This document shows, one piece after another, positions 1-8,936 of a stretch of 64,000 nt of DNA. The notes under the pieces were generated by a model, which saw nothing but the letters and a program-made list of their open reading frames with translations, was not told where the DNA came from and ran no database searches. Each line of letters begins with the position of its first letter. Position 1 is the stretch's first letter. Both the position numbers and the translations under genes were made by a program. Source of the DNA: Paraglaciecola polaris LMG 21857 (GTDB lineage Bacteria > Pseudomonadota > Gammaproteobacteria > Enterobacterales > Alteromonadaceae). Location of the stretch: assembly GCF_000315055.1 (NCBI RefSeq), contig NZ_BAER01000014.1, positions 62,001 to 126,000 on the forward strand, given 5' to 3'.

Positions 1-69
1 CTTACAGATAAAAATCACCTGAATGAGAATTTAGTAAATAATATACAACATTATGATTTTGATGAATAA
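1..69 (+). CDS. C-terminal tail of a gene entering from the left (partial)
   Basis: The first 69 bases are open in frame 1 and end in TAA at 67-69, encoding 22 residues that finish in HYDFDE. The gene body lies outside the window, so no family can be named. It converges on the minus-strand DUF1285 gene with about 20 bp between the two stops. The reading could also be chance, because only 23 codons are visible. Confidence 0.35.
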   Translation, partial: LTDKNHLNENLVNNIQHYDFDE

Positions 70-88
70 AAGTGAAGTTCTGGTGATG

Positions 89-613
89 CTAGAGATGGCC
101 CAAGCAAAATTGATAATCACCGCTGCTGATATACAAGGCGTTACCTTGTTGTTCTGCTTGCTCAATTAATTGGTAATATACGTTTTGATGCAAACGAGCC
201 CATAAATTACGCCTGACATTGATATAGGGCAATGCTAATTGGTTCTGCGGATTGTCCTTTAGTTCCACTGGGTGGCTTGCACTGACCACTACTTGTTCAT
301 CTGTTTGAGTGGTAAATATCAGCAAATCGTCTTGCACTTCCCACTGGGTAATAACATAAGGCACATCTTCAACTTTTATCCCCAGTTTCTCCACTGGGGT
401 GACTAAATAGTACTTTTCGTCTTCTTTTTTCAATACGCTGGCAAACAATTTCACTAAGGGTTTACGCCCTATGGGTGTGCCCATATAAAACCAACTACCA
501 TCGTGTTTGATCACTAAATCCATGTCACCGCAAAAATCAGGGTTCCATTTGTCAACGGGAGGCAGCTTACCTTGTTGGTCAGCAAGCTGCTTTTGAAGTG
601 TCGCTAAATCCAT
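89..613 (-). CDS. DUF1285 domain-containing protein
   Basis: 174 residues, the normal length for the DUF1285 family of small cytoplasmic beta-rich proteins of proteobacteria. Recognisable family stretches are the N-terminal PPVDKWNPDFCGDMDLVI, the GSWFYMGTPIGRKPLVKLF segment and YYLVTPVEKLGI. There is no signal peptide or membrane segment. Structures are known for the family but no biochemical role is established. It lies 9 bp downstream of the DUF3014 gene on the same strand, so the two probably form a two-gene operon. Family assignment is from recognition; function is unknown. Confidence 0.85.
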   Translation of the reverse strand: MDLATLQKQLADQQGKLPPVDKWNPDFCGDMDLVIKHDGSWFYMGTPIGRKPLVKLFASVLKKEDEKYYLVTPVEKLGIKVEDVPYVITQWEVQDDLLIFTTQTDEQVVVSASHPVELKDNPQNQLALPYINVRRNLWARLHQNVYYQLIEQAEQQGNALYISSGDYQFCLGHL

Positions 614-622
614 GAGTTCAAC

Positions 623-1462
623 TTATTCCTGCGCAGCTGATATCGCGCTTTTTAATTCACGCAGCTTAGCTTTGATTCGACGCATATTCTCAGGGCCGGT
701 GCGCAACAATTGCTTTTGCGGGGCAGTCAGTTCTTCTAGGCGCTGATCTTTGAATTTAAACATGACGCTATCAGTATAGACTTCTACGGGAACGGGCACT
801 TCGGGTGTATCCAAAAGTAAGTCCATCGCCTCTATTAAGGTGTCATCGAAGTTTTGGCCAGGGCTGCTAATCTCAGCAAATATTTTATTGATAGCTGGTT
901 TGTACTCTTCATAAAGCTGCTCTAGAGATTGAGGATCTAACGATTCAAGTACGTCAACATAAGGGGTGTAGCGCTTATAACTCGCAGGATCTATCCATTC
1001 TTTATCGGCTTGTTGGAAAGTACGGAATGATTGCTCTGGTGCGGTTAGCACCTGGTGATTAGCGGGTAACGTGTCGTCGGCTAAGTTATTGGTCATAATG
1101 ACAAAGCGTTGCAACAAGTCGTCATTAACCAATAAACGAGCAAGCGCGTCATAATCAGATAATTTGAGCAGCTCGGTTTTTACTGCAGCATCACTAGTAT
1201 CTAACGGAATAGGCTCTGGAGCGGCTTCAGGCTCGGCCTCAACCTCAGGCATGACTTCGGGCTCCTGTTCCATCGGTTCTTCCTCAGGCTCAGGTAGAGG
1301 GGTGACGTCAGGTATAGTCGTCACGGGTACATCAACTGGAGGAACGGGCTCAATGGTTTTTTCAGCAGGCCAGAAAAGTACCGCACCGATAACAACGATC
1401 AACACGACAGCAATTGCTATGTAAGGCACTAATGACCTATTTCTTGTGTCTTCTTCACTCAT
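623..1462 (-). CDS. DUF3014 domain-containing membrane-anchored protein
   Basis: 279 residues. A short cytoplasmic N-terminus is followed by one membrane segment at about residues 13-31 (a run of I, A and V ending FWPAEK). Next come about 60 residues very rich in Pro and Glu (35-90), a likely periplasmic spacer, and then the DUF3014 globular region (about 95-275), which includes TNNLADDTLPANHQVL. The topology suggests a periplasmic domain tethered to the inner membrane. It is the first gene of a likely operon with the DUF1285 gene (9 bp gap). No function is known. The opposite-strand reading through the Pro/Glu repeat gives only a Ser/Gly-rich shadow. Confidence 0.85.
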   Translation of the reverse strand: MSEEDTRNRSLVPYIAIAVVLIVVIGAVLFWPAEKTIEPVPPVDVPVTTIPDVTPLPEPEEEPMEQEPEVMPEVEAEPEAAPEPIPLDTSDAAVKTELLKLSDYDALARLLVNDDLLQRFVIMTNNLADDTLPANHQVLTAPEQSFRTFQQADKEWIDPASYKRYTPYVDVLESLDPQSLEQLYEEYKPAINKIFAEISSPGQNFDDTLIEAMDLLLDTPEVPVPVEVYTDSVMFKFKDQRLEELTAPQKQLLRTGPENMRRIKAKLRELKSAISAAQE

Positions 1463-1763
1463 AAAAACTCCTTAATGGGCGCTCACTTGGCCTAAAACTT
1501 TGGATCTCTGCGTACGATAGTTAGAATATCGAAGAATAGTTACGCGTCTACCTAGTTAACTTATAGTGTTGTGATAAAAGGTCAATCTATCAAGGGCAAT
1601 TTAGCTTAACTCTGTGCAATTAATTGAGACAGACTGATCTGGGTAAAATTCAATTAAGCCCGCAAAAAACGAATAAATGTTAATATAATGTTGCTAACAA
1701 GTGGCGAACATCTTAATTTACCACGGGATATAGCTGTTTACGTTTGATTAAGGTTTTAGTTCA
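1463..1763. other. Divergent intergenic region
   Basis: About 300 bp between the DUF3014 gene (minus) and the desaturase gene (plus). It must hold both promoters. It is AT-rich and has no open frame of note. The plus-strand gene has an AAGG-like ribosome site (ATTAAGG) about 13 bp before its ATG. No operator or RNA structure was convincing. Confidence 0.4.
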
Positions 1764-3003
1764 ATGAGTTACATTATTTATGCGATCCCATTCTTTTTTC
1801 TGCTGATTGCGTTCGAGTTAGTGGCCGAGCGGATCAAAAAAAACGACTTATTATCGGACCAACGATGCGATTAATAGTCTCACTGCAGGTGTACTGAGTC
1901 AGATGTTTGGTATTTTAAAGGCGCTTGTGCCTTTTACCTTGTACGTTTTTTTATATGAAAATTTTGCCCTTTTTTCGCTAGCAGACAATGCTTGGTTAAT
2001 ATTGCTGGCCTTTGTGCTATACGATTTTTGCTATTACTGGAATCATCGACTGGGTCACGAAATGAGTATCTTATGGGCCGCTCATGTGGTGCATCATTCC
2101 AGTGAGGAATACAACCTGACTACTGCATTACGGCAAACTAGCGGCAGTTTTTTAAGTTGGATTTTCTATTTGCCGTTAGCCTTTATTGGAGTCGATCCTT
2201 TGCTGCTTTTAAGCGTGGGCTCTCTTAATCTAATCTATCAGTTTTGGGTTCACACTCAACATATCAAAAAATTAGGTTGGCTTGAGTGGGTTTTTGTGAC
2301 CCCATCAAATCACCGAGCGCACCATGCACAAAACCAAGTTTATATAGATCGGAATTACGGTGGGGTTTTCATCATTTGGGATCGCCTATTTGGCTCGTTT
2401 CAAGAGGAATTGGACCAAGAGCCCGTTATTTTTGGTATCCGTAAAGCGTTGCACAGTTGGAACCCTATTTATGCCAATATACATGTTTATCAACAGCTGA
2501 TTAAAGACAGTTGGCGTACAAAGCGTTGGTCCGACAAATTGAGGGTGTGGTTTGGTAAGACTGGTTGGCGTCCGGCGGATATGGAGCGCGATTACCCCCT
2601 TGGTCGAGTGGATTTAACACGCTTCAAAAAATTTGATATCCCGTTAAGCACATTACGTAAAGTGTATGGATTGCTCCAGCATGGACTTACGACCCTGATT
2701 GGCTTGATGTTTCTATTAAATATCACCAATCTGGCCATAGCCCAGCAATTGGCCATTATCGGTTGGGTCGTTTACGCCAGTGTATCTGTGGGGGAAATTC
2801 TCGCTTATAAAGTCGCTGGCTGGTGGTTAGAAATCGGCAAATATCTGTCGTTAGGTTTAGTGATATTGACCCAACCATTAGTTGGTTGGTTTGCATTAAC
2901 TTTGGGGCTGTTTGCCCTCATTAGCTTAGTTATGTGGCCTAGATTAAAAAAAGAGCATAAGCACATAGATGAAGAAAAAGTGGATTTAGCCACTACGGGT
3001 TAA
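1764..3003 (+). CDS. Sterol desaturase/fatty acid hydroxylase family protein, frameshifted near the N-terminus
   Basis: Di-iron membrane hydroxylase family. The long frame (1903-3003, 366 residues) carries the expected histidine clusters HRLGHE, HVVHH and HRAHH between several membrane helices, so the catalytic core is intact. The natural start is probably ATG 1764 (MSYIIYAIPFFF), whose frame hits a stop at 1872. Between them is a run of eight A (1836-1843); deleting one A joins the frames and gives a continuous start (ERIKK-TTYYRTNDAINSLTAG). This may be a sequencing slip, a recent mutation, or slippage at the A run. Translation from ATG 1903 alone would lose the first membrane helix. Substrate unknown: related proteins hydroxylate or desaturate lipids. 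Confidence 0.8.
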
Positions 3004-3049
3004 ATCACTCTTTACTTTTGTTAATTTAATACCTGTGAAAGTAGGATTA

Positions 3050-3172
3050 TTAACGGTTTTCAATCGTATTATGTACGAATAGATAAGCGTAGTAGCAGCA
3101 TAAGGCAATGATAATTCCTATGCCAAGAATAGATCCCCAAGCGACGGGATCTGTCAGTATTAATGCCATCAT
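3050..3172 (-). CDS. Small membrane protein, DUF3149-like (40 aa)
   Basis: A 40-codon frame starting MMALILTDPVAWGSIL and consisting of a short N-terminus, one membrane helix (about 12-32) and a short polar tail. A strong ribosome site (GGGGAAA) sits 6-8 bp before the start. The TDPVAWGS opening and single-helix layout resemble the DUF3149 family of tiny gammaproteobacterial membrane proteins, whose role is unknown. It lies between two unrelated genes: convergent with the desaturase, and about 90 bp downstream of the AI-2E permease on the same strand. Confidence 0.6.
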   Translation of the reverse strand: MMALILTDPVAWGSILGIGIIIALCCYYAYLFVHNTIENR

Positions 3173-3263
3173 GTGTAGTTTCCCCTAAGTGATTTGATAT
3201 CACTATGCTAGCGAAAACCTCAGTGTATAATTTGATCAGGATCAATTTTTATAGATGTGACAA

Positions 3264-4388
3264 TTAGTGGCTTTTTGCTTCTATTATTTTTAGCCAGTGA
3301 GGCCAAATATTTAGCTGGGCTAAGATTAATTTTATACATACCAGTAACGGCACCGCTAAAAGAACGCCTACAGCACCCCACAACCAGCCCCAAACCAATA
3401 GCCATAAAACAACGATAAGCGGATTAAGTTGCATGTTGCGTCCTAGTATCGTAGGGGTAACAAACTGCGACTCAATAAGGTTCAATCCAAAATAAACGGC
3501 GGGGGGAACAAGCGCGGTGACTTGCACACCAAACTGGACTAAGCCTGCTAAGGTTAATATAGTCGCGCCAATTAACGACCCTACATAGGGAATAAAGTTT
3601 AATAGCCCCGCTAATACCCCCCAAAGCAACGCATCTTCAATACCAATTAAATACAAAACTAACGCGGTGCTTAAGCCAAGCCCCGCATTGATAATACTCA
3701 CGGTGACTATGTAACGAGATAACTCTGTCTGGATTGTGGCAACTAAGCATCTCGCCTGGTCTTTGTCAGTGATTTTTGGAAAGTGCTGAATAAACGCTTC
3801 AAAGAGCTTGGGACCAAAAATCAGTAAAAAGAGGGTTAGTATTACTCCTGTCATCAGCTGAGCCAATATCAAGGGTGTGCTTGAGAGCACAGACAGCATT
3901 ATCTCTAGACCACCCTGTTTTAAGCGTTGCGACATGGCATTTTCATCACTTTTAGTCGGTGTTTTTTCTGCTTTCTTAGCGAACATCCCAAAAAAACTGA
4001 ATCCCTCATCATCCTTTTTTGCGGACGCGTTATTTTTGTTTTCTCCTTCTATAGCATCACTGAACGAATCAAGTTGCTCGGTTACGTGTTGGGTGAGTTC
4101 AGGAACCAGTTTTACCCACTTTTGCGCAGGCTCCGCTAACTCAGCACCAAGAAATGTGAATGGCGCGATTAATGTAGAAACCAATAAGAACGCAGAAATA
4201 GTACGGGGAATATGCAAACGCTGAAGCCCAGCGACGAGCGGGCTTAAAAGAAGTGCTATCAATGAGGTAACAATGAGTGGCATCAATAAGCTTTGGGCGA
4301 AATAAAGCGTGTATAAAACGCCTAAAAAAAGTAACCAAACAGCAGGTTCGGTTTTTTTAGACCCGTGCTGACTAGAAATTATTGTCAT
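3264..4388 (-). CDS. AI-2E family transporter (PerM-like permease)
   Basis: 374 residues with about eight hydrophobic segments in the family arrangement: a pair of N-terminal helices (LLFLGVLYTLYFAQSLLMPL), a hydrophilic region and a C-terminal bundle containing GLLNFIPYVGSLIGA, the family's most conserved stretch. The central loop (about residues 115-150) is unusually rich in Lys, Asp, Asn and Ser. Members of this family are called AI-2 exporters, but several are sodium/proton antiporters or of unknown substrate, so the substrate is not assigned. It is transcribed alone. Confidence 0.85.
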   Translation of the reverse strand: MTIISSQHGSKKTEPAVWLLFLGVLYTLYFAQSLLMPLIVTSLIALLLSPLVAGLQRLHIPRTISAFLLVSTLIAPFTFLGAELAEPAQKWVKLVPELTQHVTEQLDSFSDAIEGENKNNASAKKDDEGFSFFGMFAKKAEKTPTKSDENAMSQRLKQGGLEIMLSVLSSTPLILAQLMTGVILTLFLLIFGPKLFEAFIQHFPKITDKDQARCLVATIQTELSRYIVTVSIINAGLGLSTALVLYLIGIEDALLWGVLAGLLNFIPYVGSLIGATILTLAGLVQFGVQVTALVPPAVYFGLNLIESQFVTPTILGRNMQLNPLIVVLWLLVWGWLWGAVGVLLAVPLLVCIKLILAQLNIWPHWLKIIEAKSH

Positions 4389-4450
4389 TGATGTCTCATG
4401 TAATGTGGTTAACTCCCATTAGAATACACGGGAATCGGATTAGGCGAGAT

Positions 4451-4481
4451 ATAAAAATGTCCGGTAGATATTTCGGACATT
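4451..4481 (-). terminator. Rho-independent terminator of the M1/DUF6702 operon
   Basis: Perfect 8-bp arms AATGTCCG (4456-4463) and CGGACATT (4474-4481) with a 10-base loop. Read on the minus strand the hairpin is followed by TTTTTAT. It lies about 33 bp after the stop of the DUF6702 gene. Confidence 0.7.
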
Positions 4482-4513
4482 CTGGGTGTTCTAGCGTGAG
4501 GCGAAAGTCTCAA

Positions 4514-5023
4514 TTAATGATGATCAAATTCTACTTTGAGAAGCTCAATCGAGTCTTCAAATGTCAGGGTTTGTAAATCACCCTTACCTTCAACATTGAT
4601 TGTATTTATTTGGCTTGGCCATAGATCACGCAGTGCGTCATGGCTGATCACCAGATTATTGAGCTTTTCGGGTTGATGGGTTTCTTGATAGACCCAAAAA
4701 AATTTGCCATCTATTTCGAAGCCCGCTGATTTTAACAGGATTAGCTGACCATCCTCCCGTGCCATCGTAAAACGTTGACTGACATATTGGCTAAATTGTT
4801 GTTGGGTTTTTAAAGAATCAATGATATCTGCATTTTTGCCAAAAATGTGCCGAACCGCATGTTCGGCATCATGCAAGTTAAATCGATGCATGACTTCTAT
4901 GTTATCGGTACGAGGATTAAATAACACGGTACTGATGGCGGTTTTCTGCTGATGAGAAAACGCCGAACTTGCTACTAATAACAGTAGCAAGCCAGCACAA
5001 GTGCGAGACAAAAACTTAATCAT
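4514..5023 (-). CDS. DUF6702 family periplasmic protein
   Basis: 169 residues with a clear signal peptide (MIKFLSRTCAGLLLLLVASSAFS, cleaved before HQQK). The mature part is a small beta-rich domain typical of DUF6702, with RFNLHDAEHAVRHIF and a conserved FWVYQE segment. The start follows the stop of the M1 aminopeptidase by 2 bp, so translation is probably coupled and the two may act together in the periplasm. DUF6702 genes are often found beside M1 peptidases in marine proteobacteria and Bacteroidetes (my recollection). No catalytic residues are evident. Confidence 0.75.
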   Translation of the reverse strand: MIKFLSRTCAGLLLLLVASSAFSHQQKTAISTVLFNPRTDNIEVMHRFNLHDAEHAVRHIFGKNADIIDSLKTQQQFSQYVSQRFTMAREDGQLILLKSAGFEIDGKFFWVYQETHQPEKLNNLVISHDALRDLWPSQINTINVEGKGDLQTLTFEDSIELLKVEFDHH

Positions 5024-5025
5024 GA

Positions 5026-7482
5026 TTAATCGTTGTTCTCATCTTCATCATCATTATCGCTTTTCAGCTCCGTTTTGATGTCTTGCATGATATCGCGAGA
5101 TACTTTTTTGGTGCTTTTCTTGGCTTTATAAGCCTCAATGCGCGAAGGTATGATTTTACGAGGATAATCATTGTTACTTACGTCAACATCAGCTGTTTCC
5201 CAGCGAGGGTCAATTGATACACTGACCAATTCCTGGTCTTTATCAGTCACGATTAACTTGCTCACTGCTTTGGGGGTACGACGCCAAATTTCAGCAGGAA
5301 TATATTGATTCTGCGTAGTGCCGTCAGCAAAGGTAAGCTCTAAAATAATTGGCATAACTAGCCCGCCTTTATTAGAGAAATCAAGAACATAGTAGTTCTT
5401 ATCTTCTTTCACTGCGCGTTCAAAAGCGGTGCGCTCCCAAGGCTCTAGGTCTTTCAGAAATTTATTGTATTTATTACGCTCTTTATTGGTCACAGTGAAG
5501 CGATCATTTTCGTCGTAGAAATCACTGATATCAGGAAAGCGTTCAACCCATAACTGCTTGCCTTCAGCTTTATTGCGCTCGTCTGTTATCGACAGTGGTT
5601 TATCGAGCTCTTCTTGACGTTGACGATCGAAGTCTATGTCAGGGTTTTTAGTATCTAGGCGCAGTTTAGATATTTTGTCTAACGAGATATCAACGTGATC
5701 TGTGGTGTAAAACCAACCACGCCAGAACCAATCAAGATCAACACCACTGGCTTCTTCCATGGTACGGAAAAAATCAGACGGTGTAGGACGTTTGAACATC
5801 CAGCGCTGAGCGTATTCTTTGAATGCAAAATCAAATAACTCCCGGCCTAAAATCGTTTCGCGCAGAATATTAAGCGCGACAGCGGGCTTAGTGTAGGCAT
5901 TGGGACCAAGGTGTAAAACACTGTCAGATTGAGTCATGACAGGCACCTGTGAAGATGATTTCATGTAACCCACAACGTCACGTGGCTCAACACCCCAAGG
6001 AACCGTTGGATCCCACTCACGACCAGCAACGCCATCTAAGAAACTGTTTAAGCCTTCATCCATCCAAGACCACTGACGTTCATCTGAGTTAACTATCATT
6101 GGGAAATAGTTGTGCCCTACTTCGTGGATCACAACACCTATCAAAAAGCGCTTTTCTGCTTGAGAATAGGTACGACTGCCGTCATCCTGCAATTCAGTGC
6201 GTGGACCGTTAAAGGAGATCATTGGATATTCCATACCGCCTACAGGGCCATTGACGGACTGAGCAGTTGGATATGGATAATCAAATGAGAAGCGAGAATA
6301 CACGTCTAATGTATGTACAACAGACTCGGTAGAATATTTCTTCCACAAGTCTCCCCCTTCTTTGGGATAAAACGACATTGCCATGACTAAGTCTTGCTCG
6401 GCGCCCTGTTGTTTATGGCCTTTAGCGTCCCACATAAATTTACGAGATGACGCCCAAGCAAAATCACGCACATTCTTAGCGCTGAACTTCCAAGTTTTTT
6501 CTTTGCTGCTCGCTTCTTTTTCGTTTTCTAACGCTTCCTCTGCTGTTACAACAAACACAGGGCGTGAAGCCGTTTCTGCTTCTTTTAGGCGTTTGCGCTG
6601 AGCAGAAGTGAGTACTTGCTTAGGGTTTTGCAACACACCGGTTGAACTCACGATGTGATCGCTAGGTACTGTCATTTCAACGTCGTAGTTACCGAATTCA
6701 AGGGTAAACTCACCACGACCAATAAACTCTTTGTTGGTCCATGCTTCGTAGTCGGTATAAGCATGTAAACGCGGGAACCACTGGGCCAATAAGAATATAT
6801 CGTTGCCGCCTTCGCGCTCATCGTCTGGAAAATGTTCATAACCAGAACGAGCTGACACCGCATCTTCTTCGACTATGTTGTATGCGTAATCGATCGCGAA
6901 CGCCACTGACTCACCTGACGGCAAAGGCTTAGCTAGGTCGATTCGCATGTTTGTGCCGACAATAACGTGGTGCAACGTATTACCTGTAGCATCAACGACT
7001 TTTTGAATGTCATAACCCAGTTCGTGATCCGCTACAAACTGATCTCGACGTAACGCTGCTAAGCTTAGTTGGGCTGGCTTGTCACCATTAGCACCTTGGG
7101 TTGCGGGTCCTCTTGCGCCAATACCACCAAACGTTGTTGTCATGGCTGACATTGAGTCATTTCTGAATTTATTTTGATCTAGTTGCAACCATAAATACTT
7201 GAGCGTATCGGGTGAATTGTTGTTATAGGTAATGTTTTCGTTGGCTTCTAAACGACGTTTTTCTTCGTTTAAGTGCACCTTAATTTTGTAATCAACTGCT
7301 TGTTGCCAATATTGGTGGCCGGGTTGGCCTGCCGCATTTCGGTATACATTTGGAGTAGGAAGTGATTCATCGAGTTGGCGAAACTTGTCTGAAAAGTCGC
7401 CTTTGGTTTGTTCTATTGCGGCATTCGCTGCGCTTATCGATAGCAGCGACAGTAATGCTGTAGTGATTATTTTATTAAACAT
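5026..7482 (-). CDS. M1 family zinc metallopeptidase, secreted
   Basis: 818 residues from ATG 7482, chosen because it has an AGGG ribosome site and begins a signal peptide (MFNKIITTALLSLLSISAANA); an upstream in-frame start would put 11 residues before it. The gluzincin zinc site HEVGH is at about 453-457, with the third ligand Glu in WMDEGLN about 19 residues later. GGMEY at about 415-419 corresponds to the aminopeptidase GAMEN motif. The protein is probably periplasmic and trims peptides. It is first in an operon with the DUF6702 gene. The C-terminal 150 residues are charged (many Lys, Asp and Glu). Confidence 0.88.
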   Translation of the reverse strand: MFNKIITTALLSLLSISAANAAIEQTKGDFSDKFRQLDESLPTPNVYRNAAGQPGHQYWQQAVDYKIKVHLNEEKRRLEANENITYNNNSPDTLKYLWLQLDQNKFRNDSMSAMTTTFGGIGARGPATQGANGDKPAQLSLAALRRDQFVADHELGYDIQKVVDATGNTLHHVIVGTNMRIDLAKPLPSGESVAFAIDYAYNIVEEDAVSARSGYEHFPDDEREGGNDIFLLAQWFPRLHAYTDYEAWTNKEFIGRGEFTLEFGNYDVEMTVPSDHIVSSTGVLQNPKQVLTSAQRKRLKEAETASRPVFVVTAEEALENEKEASSKEKTWKFSAKNVRDFAWASSRKFMWDAKGHKQQGAEQDLVMAMSFYPKEGGDLWKKYSTESVVHTLDVYSRFSFDYPYPTAQSVNGPVGGMEYPMISFNGPRTELQDDGSRTYSQAEKRFLIGVVIHEVGHNYFPMIVNSDERQWSWMDEGLNSFLDGVAGREWDPTVPWGVEPRDVVGYMKSSSQVPVMTQSDSVLHLGPNAYTKPAVALNILRETILGRELFDFAFKEYAQRWMFKRPTPSDFFRTMEEASGVDLDWFWRGWFYTTDHVDISLDKISKLRLDTKNPDIDFDRQRQEELDKPLSITDERNKAEGKQLWVERFPDISDFYDENDRFTVTNKERNKYNKFLKDLEPWERTAFERAVKEDKNYYVLDFSNKGGLVMPIILELTFADGTTQNQYIPAEIWRRTPKAVSKLIVTDKDQELVSVSIDPRWETADVDVSNNDYPRKIIPSRIEAYKAKKSTKKVSRDIMQDIKTELKSDNDDEDENND

Positions 7483-7787
7483 GTTATTCCCTGACGTTTT
7501 TAGTACGAACTGCATTGAATTAGTTATTATTTTTCAGCGCAGCCAGTCATATTATTACAAATGTCGAATAAGATCTCGGTGTGAGCAGTAATTACGCCTT
7601 ACTGGTTTGTAAGAAAATTGTACAGTTTTCTTAAATACACATTTAGTCATCTGTTATGCGTACTTTCGATGGATTCATTGGGCTAGACATATTTTGTGCC
7701 GAAAAGGCCATAGCTTATAACGACAAAAGCTTGTTTCTAAACTGGTTTGTCGTACTCTAACGGAATACTTATTAGGTAGGATTTCAC

Positions 7788-8885
7788 ATGTCACAGTTCG
7801 CGTGGCAACGGGCCGTTATCAAAGTCGGTAGCGCCCTCATAGCGCCAGACGGTAATGCATGCAGTAGTCAGTTTTTGCTGCCCATCGCGCAGTTCATTTG
7901 CGCCAGTCGAGCACAGGGAAAAGAGGTGATTTTGGTTTCTTCAGGCAGTGTTGCGGCTGGGCGCAGTAAAATAGCCTATAAACACTTTCCTTCTATTGCT
8001 GAAAAACAGGCTATGGCAGCTGTTGGGCAAACCCAAATGATGGCCAATTGGGCACAATTATTTGACTTTGATTGTGCGCAAATATTACTTACCTCAGACG
8101 ATCTACATAATCGCACGCGCTACGTTAATATCAAGAATACCTTGCGTGAATTGCTGCGTAACCATGCCTTACCAATAGTGAATGAAAACGACACTGTGGT
8201 GATTAATGAATTGAAAGTCGGTGATAACGACAACTTGGCTGCATACACCGCGCTGGTGGCACAAGCGGATACGTTGATTATATGCTCCGACATTGATGGC
8301 TTATATGATGCCGATCCGAGAAAAAACCCACACGCACGGTTTATTCCTAAGGTGCACGAAATCAATCAGCAGATCCATGATTTGGCCGGCGGTGCAGGTA
8401 CCAGTGTCGGTACAGGTGGTATGCGCACCAAAATTCAAGCTGCAGAAAAGTGTGCTAAAAGCGGCATTCAAACTTTAATCGTGAATGGCCGTAATGCTGA
8501 TGTGTTTGCACAACTTAGCCAGGGTAAACAACCGGGGACGCTGTTCGTTCCGAGTAAAAACCGCGACGGTGCCCGAACCCAATGGCTACGCCATACTTTG
8601 CGTTCTAAAGGAACGTTGGTGATTGACGTGGGAGCTCGTCAGGCGTTAATGCACAAAGGTGCATCTCTTTTACCTTCAGGTATTACCAGTGTGCTTGGTT
8701 CGTTTAAACCGGGTGAAGCAGTTGATATTCGCTGTAAAGACCAGATAATAGCTAAAGGTTTATCTTTGTATAGCAATAGTGAATTAGTGAAAATTAAAGG
8801 CCAGCAAAGTGACAAAATTGACACCTTGTTAGGCTATTCCTCTGGCGAAGTAGTCATTCATCGCGACGATATGGTTTTACTCTAA
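7788..8885 (+). CDS. proB: Glutamate 5-kinase
   Basis: Phosphorylates L-glutamate to glutamyl-5-phosphate, the first step of proline synthesis, in the cytoplasm. 365 residues: an amino-acid-kinase domain (about 1-255) with VIKVGSALI, SSGSVAAG, NENDTV and GTGGMRTKIQAAE, then a PUA domain (about 275-360). The length matches the two-domain enterobacterial enzyme, which is feedback-inhibited by proline. The start has a TAGGTAGGA ribosome site. proA follows by 51 bp, so this is a proBA operon. Confidence 0.97.
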   Translation: MSQFAWQRAVIKVGSALIAPDGNACSSQFLLPIAQFICASRAQGKEVILVSSGSVAAGRSKIAYKHFPSIAEKQAMAAVGQTQMMANWAQLFDFDCAQILLTSDDLHNRTRYVNIKNTLRELLRNHALPIVNENDTVVINELKVGDNDNLAAYTALVAQADTLIICSDIDGLYDADPRKNPHARFIPKVHEINQQIHDLAGGAGTSVGTGGMRTKIQAAEKCAKSGIQTLIVNGRNADVFAQLSQGKQPGTLFVPSKNRDGARTQWLRHTLRSKGTLVIDVGARQALMHKGASLLPSGITSVLGSFKPGEAVDIRCKDQIIAKGLSLYSNSELVKIKGQQSDKIDTLLGYSSGEVVIHRDDMVLL

Positions 8886-8936
8886 GTTGCTTTGGTTTTT
8901 AGTGCCAACTACCACCAATTTATAAGGTTTATTAGA

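Noticed and set aside
1164-1424. Ser/Gly-rich 86-codon plus-strand frame
   Set aside because: It is the complement of the Pro/Glu-rich spacer of the DUF3014 gene.
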